From Prevotella sp. (lineage in GTDB: Bacteria > Bacteroidota > Bacteroidia > Bacteroidales > Bacteroidaceae): a stretch of 10,070 bases of DNA. The position numbers were made by a program, and so were the translations under genes. How positions within the stretch are numbered: the stretch's first letter is position 1; the number at the start of each line of letters is the position of its first letter. The DNA lies in assembly GCA_022511055.1 (NCBI GenBank), contig JAFLSH010000102.1, positions 1 to 10,070 of the forward strand, in the 5' to 3' direction. The notes beneath the pieces are model-generated. The model worked only from the letters and a program-made list of their open reading frames with translations. It did no database searches and was not told the origin of the DNA. Shown here piece after piece: positions 1 to 5,999 of this stretch.

Positions 1-281
1 ATTTTGTTTTAATCATTTCCACAATACCTAAAAATAGTGAAATTCCCTGAAACCATGCCGTTATCCTTCCCCAAAATATCCTCAAAAATGCTGTCTTGAT
101 GTGTAGCTTCTTTGTTCCGCATTGTTTTTCCGAAAATTGTTAGCATCGCAGACAGGATTATTGCATCATTTTATGATTTTGCAGAAAGGTTTAGTGGGCA
201 GTGAGGGAAACCAAAACGGAGGGCGGCAAAAGATTTCCGAAATATTTCTTAATTCAGCGGGCATAATTCATAATAAATTCG
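1..281. other. AT-rich left-edge region, no supported gene
   Basis: This stretch is much richer in A+T than the genes to its right. It contains only short open frames with no recognisable domain. A weak AT-rich dyad (ATCAT/ATGAT around 165-177, followed by T residues) is too short to call a terminator. The region probably represents the upstream non-coding side of the sugar kinase gene and possibly the end of a transcription unit lying to the left of the window. Confidence 0.5.
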
Positions 282-289
282 TAACTTTG
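282..289 (+). promoter_or_regulatory. Bacteroidota -7 promoter element TAACTTTG for the kinase gene
   Basis: TAACTTTG followed by CA matches the Bacteroidota housekeeping -7 consensus TAnnTTTG exactly. It lies 35 bases before the kinase start codon, which predicts a leader of roughly 30 bases. I do not see a good -33 TTTG or the GCCGT-type box found at other promoters in this window, so the upstream half is weak. Confidence 0.6.
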
Positions 290-324
290 CACGACAAAAA
301 TATAGAAATAAAGCAAGACTGGTT

Positions 325-1266
325 ATGAGAAAAGTAATTGGCATCGGTGAAACCGTACTCGACATCATCTTCAAAGACGATAAGCCCATACAGGCCGTGC
401 CGGGCGGCTCGGCGTTCAATGCGCTGATTTCGCTGGGGCGCGCCGGCGTGCCCGCCATGTTCATCGGCGAGGCCGGCAACGACCGGGTGGGCGCAAACGT
501 GAAGCGCTATCTGACCGACAACGGGGTCGATGCCTCTAATGTCAACGTGTTCCCGGAGTCGAAGTCGCCCATCTCGCTGGCGTTCCTCGATGAGCATAAC
601 AACGCCGAGTATATCTTCTATAAAGACCATCCCAATGACCAGCTCGACTTTGTCTACCCTGAGGTAAACCCAGATGATGTGGTGCTGTTCGGCTCGTTCT
701 TCGCCATCAACCCTGTGGTGCGCCCGCAGGTGATGGGCTTTCTGGAGTATGCCAAGAGCCATGGTGCCATTCTCTACTATGATGTCAATTTCCGCGCCTC
801 CCACCGTCATGAGGTCATGAAGGTTACGCCGAACATACTCGAAAACCTTGAGCTGGCCGACATTGTGCGCGGGTCGAGCGAGGACTTTGAGGTGATGTAC
901 CGCAAGCGTGATGCGGACTCCGTGTACCGTTCCGAGATTTCCTTCTACACCAAGAAGTTCATCTACACGCAGGGTGCGGGGCCGGTGGAGCTGCGCGCCG
1001 AGAACGGCTTCCGCAAGCAGTACCCCACCGCGACTATGCACCCGGTGAGTACCATTGGCGCCGGCGACAACTTCAATGCGGGCTTTGTCTATGGGCTGCT
1101 CCGCTACGGCATCACCCGCGAGGTCATTGAGGCGGGGCTTACCGAGGAGCAGTGGGATGGGCTTATCGACCAGGCCCTGCTCTTTTCGGCCAACTGCTGC
1201 CAGAGCCTGAGCAACAGCATCGACTTTGAGTTTGCGCAGAAGGTCAGGAGCCAGGCGGCGCTGTAA
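325..1266 (+). CDS. PfkB-family (ribokinase-like) carbohydrate kinase
   Basis: A cytoplasmic 313-residue kinase expected to transfer phosphate from ATP to a sugar or sugar derivative. The N-terminus is a ribokinase-fold strand (VIGIGETVLDI), followed by the substrate-site glycine motif PGGSAFNA near residues 26-33. A second glycine-containing stretch (GEAGNDRVGAN) lies near residues 49-59. The C-terminal signature STIGAGDNFNAGF is at about 242-254, with Asp248 as the expected catalytic base and GAGD forming the anion hole. Length is normal for the family. The substrate cannot be read from sequence: fructose is the common guess in Bacteroidales, but nucleoside or other hexose kinases share these motifs. 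The start is supported by the -7 element 35 bases upstream. The next gene begins 26 bases after the stop, so the two may be cotranscribed. Confidence 0.9.
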   Translation: MRKVIGIGETVLDIIFKDDKPIQAVPGGSAFNALISLGRAGVPAMFIGEAGNDRVGANVKRYLTDNGVDASNVNVFPESKSPISLAFLDEHNNAEYIFYKDHPNDQLDFVYPEVNPDDVVLFGSFFAINPVVRPQVMGFLEYAKSHGAILYYDVNFRASHRHEVMKVTPNILENLELADIVRGSSEDFEVMYRKRDADSVYRSEISFYTKKFIYTQGAGPVELRAENGFRKQYPTATMHPVSTIGAGDNFNAGFVYGLLRYGITREVIEAGLTEEQWDGLIDQALLFSANCCQSLSNSIDFEFAQKVRSQAAL

Positions 1267-1292
1267 TGAAATTCCTATAACCACAAATAGCA

Positions 1293-2504
1293 ATGAAACA
1301 AATCAATAGCAACATCTACTATGTCGGTGTCAACGACCGTAACAAGCACTTGTTCGAGGGTCTCTGGCCTTTGCCTAACGGCGTGAGCTACAACTCCTAT
1401 CTTATCGTTGACGAGAAGGTCTGCCTGATTGACACGGTCGAGGTGGACTTCTTCGTGCAGTACATGGAAAACATCCGCGAGGTGATAGGAGACCGCCCTG
1501 TCGACTATGTGGTGGTCAACCACATGGAGCCTGACCACAGCGGCTCGCTGGCACTCATTCGCCAGTACTACCCTGATGTGCAGATTGTCGGCAACAAGAA
1601 GACGTTCCAGATGGCCGAGGGCTTCTACGGCCTGGCCAGCGGGCTGGTGGAGGTGGGCAACGGCCACTCGCTGTCGCTCGGCGCCCTGTCGCTCAGCTTT
1701 GTGCTGATTCCCATGGTCCACTGGCCTGAGACCATGGTGACCATCTGCACGCCGGCCGCAGGCGGCGGCAAGCCGGTCTTGTTCAGCGGCGATGCCTTTG
1801 GCTGCTTCGGCGCGCTTAACGGCGGCATCATTGACTCCCAGATAAACTGCGACACGTTCTGGCTGGAAATGGTACGTTATTATTCGAACATCGTTGGCAA
1901 GTACGGCACACCCGTGCAGAACGCCCTGAAGAAGTTGCAGGGCTTGCAGTTCGACTACGTCTGCAGCACCCACGGCCCCGTCTGGCATGAGCATATCGAC
2001 AAGGTGATTGGCATCTACGACCGTCTTTCGCGCTATGAGGCCGAGCCTGGCCTGGTCATCTGCTACGGCACCATGTACGGCAACACCGAGCGCGCGGCAG
2101 AGGTCATTGCCGCCGCCGCCAGCGAGGCCGGGCTGAAGAACATAGTGATGTATAACGTGTCGAAGACCCACCATTCCTATATCATCCGTGATGTCTTCCG
2201 CTACCGCGGGCTGATTGTCGGCGCGCCCACCTACAATACGGGGCTCTACCATGAGATGAATGTCATGCTCGATGAGCTTTCGCAGAAAGACATCAAGGGC
2301 CGCCTCTTCGGCTGGTTTGGCTCTTACGGCTGGGCATCGAAGGCCGTGGCAAAGATTGCCCATTGGAATCACGAGCATCTGCACTATCAGCCGGTGGGTA
2401 CGCCCGTGGAAATCAAGCAGGCGCTCACCGCCGAGACCAAGGCGCAGTGCGAGGCGCTGGGGCGCGAGATGGCGGCGCAGCTCTTGGCCGCAGACGGCCA
2501 GTAA
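1293..2504 (+). CDS. fprA: Class A flavodiiron protein (FprA-type O2/NO reductase)
   Basis: A cytoplasmic 403-residue flavodiiron protein. Members reduce O2 to water or NO to N2O at a non-haem diiron site fed by FMN, protecting anaerobes. The N-terminal metallo-beta-lactamase-like domain (about 1-245) carries the full ligand set: His77-x-Glu79-x-Asp81-His82 in NHMEPDHSG, His143 in MVHWPE, Asp167 in SGDAFG and His227 in STHGP. The C-terminal flavodoxin domain (about 250-395) starts with the FMN phosphate loop YGTMYGNTE and includes GAPTYNTG. There is no C-terminal rubredoxin or flavin reductase extension, so it is the minimal class A form and needs a separate electron donor, not visible here. 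It follows the kinase by 26 bases and is closed by a strong terminator. O2 versus NO preference cannot be told from sequence. Confidence 0.95.
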   Translation: MKQINSNIYYVGVNDRNKHLFEGLWPLPNGVSYNSYLIVDEKVCLIDTVEVDFFVQYMENIREVIGDRPVDYVVVNHMEPDHSGSLALIRQYYPDVQIVGNKKTFQMAEGFYGLASGLVEVGNGHSLSLGALSLSFVLIPMVHWPETMVTICTPAAGGGKPVLFSGDAFGCFGALNGGIIDSQINCDTFWLEMVRYYSNIVGKYGTPVQNALKKLQGLQFDYVCSTHGPVWHEHIDKVIGIYDRLSRYEAEPGLVICYGTMYGNTERAAEVIAAAASEAGLKNIVMYNVSKTHHSYIIRDVFRYRGLIVGAPTYNTGLYHEMNVMLDELSQKDIKGRLFGWFGSYGWASKAVAKIAHWNHEHLHYQPVGTPVEIKQALTAETKAQCEALGREMAAQLLAADGQ

Positions 2505-2532
2505 GGGGCGCGGCACACGCAAATGCAGGCAT

Positions 2533-2568
2533 GAAGGAGTCCGAAAATGCGGGCTCCTTCGTTTTTTT
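2533..2568 (+). terminator. Rho-independent terminator after the flavodiiron gene
   Basis: An 11-pair stem (GAAGGAGTCCG at 2533-2543 with CGGGCTCCTTC at 2550-2560, one G-T wobble) with a six-base loop is followed by a run of seven T residues at 2562-2568. It ends the kinase/flavodiiron transcription unit and separates it from the promoter at 2576-2611. Confidence 0.9.
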
Positions 2569-2575
2569 CATGGAT

Positions 2576-2611
2576 TTTGTTTCGCCGTTTCAATTTATTT
2601 GCCTATCTTTG
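2576..2611 (+). promoter_or_regulatory. Promoter: TTTGTTTCGCCGT box, 15-base spacer, TATCTTTG
   Basis: TATCTTTG at 2604-2611 fits the TAnnTTTG -7 consensus and is followed by CAGCCG. Exactly 15 bases upstream is TTTGTTTCGCCGT (2576-2588). The same 13-base box with the same 15-base spacer recurs before the permease gene (7993-8028). Transcription should start near 2618, far upstream of the next plausible start codon, so it reads first through a non-coding structured stretch. Confidence 0.75.
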
Positions 2612-2665
2612 CAGCCGAAAAACAGAAAAGCCATGCGTGGGTAGCTAAAAATCGCCATAGCAAGT

Positions 2666-2737
2666 TTGTAACAATAAGCATTGACCAACTCCGGCCGAAA
2701 GGCTGGGGCAAAGGTGTTCTTTGGCTTGTTGTTACAA
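2666..2737 (+). ncRNA. Candidate structured RNA: three-helix junction with GAAA tetraloop
   Basis: The arms TTGTAACAATAAGC (2666-2679) and GCTTGTTGTTACAA (2724-2737) are complementary over 14 pairs with one U-G. Enclosed are an 8-pair hairpin, CTCCGGCC (2689-2696) and GGCTGGGG (2701-2708), capped by GAAA, and immediately after it a 5-pair hairpin, CAAAG (2709-2713) and CTTTG (2719-2723), which abuts the closing stem. The result is a compact three-way junction with a nine-base single-stranded strand (2680-2688). It lies about 50 bases downstream of a predicted start site. It matches no riboswitch or ribozyme class that I recognise. It may be a leader element, a small RNA, or part of a dispersed repeat. 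Confidence 0.45.
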
Positions 2738-2740
2738 TCG

Positions 2741-2842
2741 TTTCCTGACAGTTTTGCCCTGTTCTGGCAGCTCTTCGGCTGCTTCCTGGCACTTTCCTGA
2801 CTGCTTTCTGGCAGTTCTCCGACTGCTCCCTGGAGTTTCCGG
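2741..2842 (+). repeat. Degenerate 22-base tandem repeat of small hairpins
   Basis: Four recognisable units, plus a decayed fifth, of approximate consensus TTYCTGGCAGTTCTCCGACTGC. Left arms begin at 2747, 2766, 2788, 2810 and 2832, so spacing is 19, 22, 22 and 22 bases. Most units fold as GGCAG/CTGCT with an 8-base interval. The arms change together: GACAG pairs with CTGTT in the first unit, and the inner pair is C-G in the second but T-A in the fourth. The third unit has one C-C mismatch. The period is not a multiple of three, which argues against selection on a protein. The spacing is too short and there are no spacers, so this is not a CRISPR array. Confidence 0.65.
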
Positions 2843-2966
2843 GGTGTGTTTCCCTCTCGAAATGCCATCGCCCGGCGGGCGGTGGTGCTGTTTTCTGTGG
2901 CTCTGTGCCGTGCTGTTGCATGGCATGCTGCCTTTTTGCATGACAAATAATCTGTTTTTTTATCTG

Positions 2967-3593
2967 ATGAGAAGAAGAATTCCGTATCGGGTGTGCAGCT
3001 GCACCCCCCAGGGTCGTGTGACCCATCTTGAAGCCCGGTTGCTGCGGCAGCTGGTGAATCGTGAAATCCACCCCATACGCTGCGCCGGCAGCTGCCGGCA
3101 GAAAGCCATGAAGGCCATGCGCATCGGCGACCTGTGTGCCGAGGCCGGCCACTTCCTGTGGGCGCGGCAGGTGTGGTGCTTAGGCATCAGCGAAATCTGC
3201 GGAAAGGACTATCGCGAGTGGCGCGATGTGTGGTTTAACACACGGCTGGTCAGGCTGGCCGATGTTGTGGCGGAAGAAGAGGCACTGATGCTTGGCCGCC
3301 GCGCCGACAGCCTGTGGCGCGCGTTAGGCCATCCCGAGATGGTGGGCTACGCCGCTTCCGTGTTGTGCGAATATGACTGGCTGTGGTACGAAAAATACAA
3401 CTATGACCGAAACGGCTGGGCCGACCGCTGCCAGCCCGCTTTCGAGGCACTGGAGCGCCAGCAGGCGGCCGACAGCCTGTTCCGCGAGGGGCAGAGCGAC
3501 TGGCAGCCGCCCTGCTCGCAGGATTTTTTCGGCCATTTCCAGGATATAGCGCCCGTAAAAGAGGAGTTTTCGTGGATTTATGGCGATAATTGA
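2967..3593 (+). CDS. Hypothetical protein, family not recognised
   Basis: A 208-residue protein if it begins at 2967; an in-frame ATG at 2940 would give 217 residues. The frame stays open back to 2721, but that part is the hairpin repeat and a low-complexity stretch and does not look translated. From about residue 15 onward the composition is protein-like and GC-rich like its neighbours. It is mainly helical with many Trp, Tyr and Arg residues, including CGKDYREWRDVWFN near 78-91 and EYDWLWYEKYNYDR near 134-147, a CxC near 10-12, and Cys residues scattered through. There is no signal peptide or membrane segment. I recognise no family or catalytic motif. It sits behind a long structured leader and ahead of the Lrp promoter, so it is probably transcribed alone. 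Confidence 0.6.
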   Translation: MRRRIPYRVCSCTPQGRVTHLEARLLRQLVNREIHPIRCAGSCRQKAMKAMRIGDLCAEAGHFLWARQVWCLGISEICGKDYREWRDVWFNTRLVRLADVVAEEEALMLGRRADSLWRALGHPEMVGYAASVLCEYDWLWYEKYNYDRNGWADRCQPAFEALERQQAADSLFREGQSDWQPPCSQDFFGHFQDIAPVKEEFSWIYGDN

Positions 3594-3635
3594 CAGTCGC
3601 ACGGCGTGTTTTTTGAAAAAAAAGTGGGATTATTG

Positions 3636-3666
3636 TTGCGTAATTCGATTTAAATGCTTAATTTTG
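3636..3666 (+). promoter_or_regulatory. Promoter of the Lrp/dipeptidase/cyclase unit
   Basis: TAATTTTG at 3659-3666 matches TAnnTTTG. A TTG at 3636-3638 lies 20 bases upstream, within the normal Bacteroidota -33/-7 spacing. The predicted start site is near 3673, giving a leader of about 25 bases before the ATG at 3697. The A/T-rich dyad TTTTTT-G-AAAAAA just upstream (3609-3623) could be bent DNA or a weak terminator for the preceding gene. An Lrp-type regulator at the head of the unit could autoregulate here, but I cannot identify its operator. Confidence 0.7.
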
Positions 3667-3696
3667 CTGACAAAATGTTACTATAATCGGTTAAAA

Positions 3697-4164
3697 ATGG
3701 AAAGAATTGACAAACTGGATAAGAAGATTCTAAGCATCTTGTCGAAAAATGCGCGCATACCCTTCAAAGATGTGGCTGCGGAGTGCAACGTGTCGCGCGC
3801 AGCCATCCACCAGCGTGTGCAGCACTTGATAGAGGCAAATGTGATTACCGGCAGCGGCTTTGATGTCAATCCGAAAAGCCTTGGCTACCACACTTGTACC
3901 TATGTGGGCATCACGCTCGAGAAGGGGTCTATGTACAAGACCGTTGTCGAGCGCCTGCAACACATTCCCGAGGTGGTGGAGTGCCACTTCACAACCGGCC
4001 CCTACACCATGTTGCTCAAGCTCTATGCCCGTGACAACGAGCAGCTGATGAACCTGCTCAACGGGCAGCTGCAGGAGATACCCGGCGTGGCGGCTACCGA
4101 GACGCTGATTTCGCTGGAACAGAGCATCAAGCGCGAGATTCCCGTTCACATTGAAGAAGACTGA
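3697..4164 (+). CDS. Lrp/AsnC-family transcriptional regulator
   Basis: A 155-residue DNA-binding regulator of the feast/famine type. These proteins assemble as dimers to octamers and respond to amino acids. The N-terminal winged helix-turn-helix spans about residues 3-52 (IDKLDKKILSILSKNARI, then DVAAECNVSRAAIHQRVQHL as the HTH and a GVIxG-like wing, NVITGSG). The C-terminal RAM ligand-binding/oligomerisation domain follows at about 68-150, with the conserved GPYTMLLKLYARD segment near 108-120. The frame is open upstream to 3580, but the ATG at 3697 starts the canonical Lrp N-terminus and is correctly placed after the promoter; an earlier start would lie upstream of the predicted transcription start. 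The next gene begins nine bases after its stop, so it likely controls that peptidase unit. The effector is unknown. Confidence 0.93.
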   Translation: MERIDKLDKKILSILSKNARIPFKDVAAECNVSRAAIHQRVQHLIEANVITGSGFDVNPKSLGYHTCTYVGITLEKGSMYKTVVERLQHIPEVVECHFTTGPYTMLLKLYARDNEQLMNLLNGQLQEIPGVAATETLISLEQSIKREIPVHIEED

Positions 4165-4173
4165 CCCGCAACT

Positions 4174-5988
4174 ATGAGACCATTCGACCTGAAGGCGAGT
4201 CTTGGCGAGGTCTATGGCTGCTTTCCCGCTGCCGCAGTGCGCCCTGTCATTGGCATCACCGGCAACTTCGAGGGCACAACGTGCTGCTTGGGGCAGGGGT
4301 ACTACGAGCAGGTAGTCAGGGCCGGCGGCGTGCCGCTGGTCATTCCCCCCTGTGCCGACAAGGAAGTGCTGATGAACACCCTGGCGCACATTGACGGGCT
4401 GATTCTCAGCGGCGGCGGCGATATCAATCCGCTCTACGCCGGCGAAGAGCCTGTGCCGCAGCTGCACGGCATCAACCGCCAGCGCGACCTGCCCGAGTTG
4501 ATGCTGGCGCGCCTGGCCTGCAACCGCCAGCTGCCCGTTCTGGGCATCTGCCGCGGCATTCAGACGCTGGCAGTGGCCATGGGCGGCACGGTGTGGCAGG
4601 ATATTGACCACCCGGAGAACGGTTTCCTGCCGGCAGAAGGCCGCCGAATCAAGCACTCTCAGGAAGCTGACCGCGCAGAGCCCACCCACACGGTGAGCGT
4701 AGCGGAAGGCTCAATCCTGTTCGATATTTACGCCGACACGCCATCGGCCCAGCCGCACATTCCGGGCGCTAAGACACTCTATGTCAACTCTTTCCACCAT
4801 CAGGCGGTCAGAGAGCCCGGCGACAAGTTCCGTGTAACGGCCACGGCGGCCGATGGGGTGGTTGAGGCTATGGAGAGTACGGAGTTCAAGCCCATTCTGG
4901 GCGTGCAGTGGCACCCGGAGTGCATGGGCGATGAAGGGCTGCCCATCTTCCAGTGGCTGGTGCGGCAGGCCCGGGCCTATCGGCAGGTGCAGCAGGTGCA
5001 TGACCGTGTGCTGACACTCGATTCCCACTGCGATACACCCATGTTCTTCCACCAGGGCATTCATTTTGACCAGCGCGATGAGCGTATCCTTGTCGACCTG
5101 CACAAGATGACCGAGGGGCGGCAGGATGCCACAATCATGGTAGCCTATCTGCCGCAGCCGAAAAGCGGCGAGCCTTTCTCGGCAAACGTGGCTTTCCCGG
5201 TGCAGAGCCCCACGGCGTATGCCGACTTGATGTTCGACAAGATAGAGGAGATGGCCGCCAACAGCCGCGACTACCTCAGCATAGCCCGCACTCCCGCCGA
5301 GCTTTACGACAACAAGCGGCGCGGGCGCAAGTCTATCATGCTGGGCATCGAGAATGCCCTTGCGCTGAACGGCCAGCTGCAGAACGTGGCGCACTTTGCG
5401 CAGCGTGGCGTGGTCTATATCACGCTCTGCCACAACGGCGACAACGATGTGTGCGACTCGGCCCGCGGCAGCGCCACCCACGGCGGCGTGAGCCGTTTTG
5501 GCGAGCAGGTTATCCGCGAGATGAACAGGCTGGGCGTGATGGCAGACCTGAGCCACGCCTCAGAGAAGAGCTTCTATGATGCGCTGGACATCAGCCAGAC
5601 ACCCATTGTGTGCAGCCACAGCAGCTGCCGCGCGCTCTGCGACCATCCACGCAACCTGACCGATGAGCAGATGCGCCGCCTGGCCGCCAAGGGTGGCGTG
5701 GCGCAGATAACACTCTACGCCGGCTTTCTCCGCCAGCAGGGCGAAGCCACCATTCTCGATGCCATGAGCCATCTGGAGCATGCCATTGAGGTGATGGGCA
5801 TTGACCATGTGGGGCTGGGCACTGATTTCGATGGCGATGGCGGTGTGCGCGGACTGGCCGATGCCTCTGAGCTTACCAATTTCACGCGCCAGCTGCTGGC
5901 GCGCCGCTACAGCGAGAGCGACATTCAGAAGATTTGGGGCGGCAACTTCCTGAGAGTCATGGCTCAGGTGCAGGGCAGCCGAGAATAA
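4174..5988 (+). CDS. Fusion of C26 gamma-glutamyl hydrolase and M19 dipeptidase
   Basis: A single uninterrupted 604-residue frame with two hydrolase domains. Residues about 20-255 are a class I glutamine-amidotransferase-like domain of the C26/PuuD type: RPVIGITGN, SGGGDINP near 79-86, nucleophile Cys126 in GICRG, and His247/Glu249 in QWHPE complete the triad. Such enzymes cleave gamma-glutamyl amide bonds. Residues about 275-600 are an M19 (renal-type) zinc dipeptidase with its ligands present: His285 and Asp287 in DSHCD, Glu393 in GIEN, His461 in DLSHAS, His482 in CSHSSCRA, and Asp551 in GTDFDGD. There is no signal peptide, so it should be cytoplasmic. Both active sites look intact, suggesting sequential removal of a gamma-glutamyl group and splitting of the released dipeptide. 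Glutathione-like or murein-derived peptides are possible substrates; that is inference. It is tightly linked to the regulator upstream and the cyclase gene downstream. Confidence 0.92.
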   Translation: MRPFDLKASLGEVYGCFPAAAVRPVIGITGNFEGTTCCLGQGYYEQVVRAGGVPLVIPPCADKEVLMNTLAHIDGLILSGGGDINPLYAGEEPVPQLHGINRQRDLPELMLARLACNRQLPVLGICRGIQTLAVAMGGTVWQDIDHPENGFLPAEGRRIKHSQEADRAEPTHTVSVAEGSILFDIYADTPSAQPHIPGAKTLYVNSFHHQAVREPGDKFRVTATAADGVVEAMESTEFKPILGVQWHPECMGDEGLPIFQWLVRQARAYRQVQQVHDRVLTLDSHCDTPMFFHQGIHFDQRDERILVDLHKMTEGRQDATIMVAYLPQPKSGEPFSANVAFPVQSPTAYADLMFDKIEEMAANSRDYLSIARTPAELYDNKRRGRKSIMLGIENALALNGQLQNVAHFAQRGVVYITLCHNGDNDVCDSARGSATHGGVSRFGEQVIREMNRLGVMADLSHASEKSFYDALDISQTPIVCSHSSCRALCDHPRNLTDEQMRRLAAKGGVAQITLYAGFLRQQGEATILDAMSHLEHAIEVMGIDHVGLGTDFDGDGGVRGLADASELTNFTRQLLARRYSESDIQKIWGGNFLRVMAQVQGSRE

Positions 5989-5999
5989 ACAATGAGACA

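Noticed and set aside
9..146. Small - strand open frame of 37-45 codons at the left edge
   Set aside because: No promoter element upstream on that strand, AT-rich composition, no recognisable domain. It is the length expected by chance.
268..2522. Long - strand open frames of 341 and 415 codons opposite the kinase and flavodiiron genes
   Set aside because: They mirror genes with clear catalytic motifs and have the His/Val/Arg-rich, low-complexity composition typical of antisense frames in GC-rich genes.
2666..2737. Hammerhead ribozyme
   Set aside because: There is a three-way junction, but the GAAA lies in a hairpin loop and the conserved CUGANGA core strand is missing.
2741..2842. CRISPR array
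   Set aside because: Units are contiguous at 22 bases with no unique spacers, and no cas genes are present.
2721..2966. N-terminal extension of the hypothetical protein back to 2721
   Set aside because: It would translate the hairpin array and low-complexity sequence. Internal ATGs at 2940 and 2967 give a protein-like product.
2595..3152. - strand frames through the hairpin repeat, with repeated ESCQ/ARK-like peptides
   Set aside because: The 22-base period shifts frame at each unit, so the peptide resemblance comes from the DNA repeat. No promoter or conserved protein supports them.
3580..3696. Earlier start for the Lrp-type regulator
   Set aside because: It would lie upstream of the promoter's predicted start site, and the family's N-terminus begins at the ATG at 3697.
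5934..5999. Earlier start for the cyclase-like protein, inside the dipeptidase gene
   Set aside because: The ATG at 6000 directly precedes a lipoprotein signal peptide. The extension would bury that signal.
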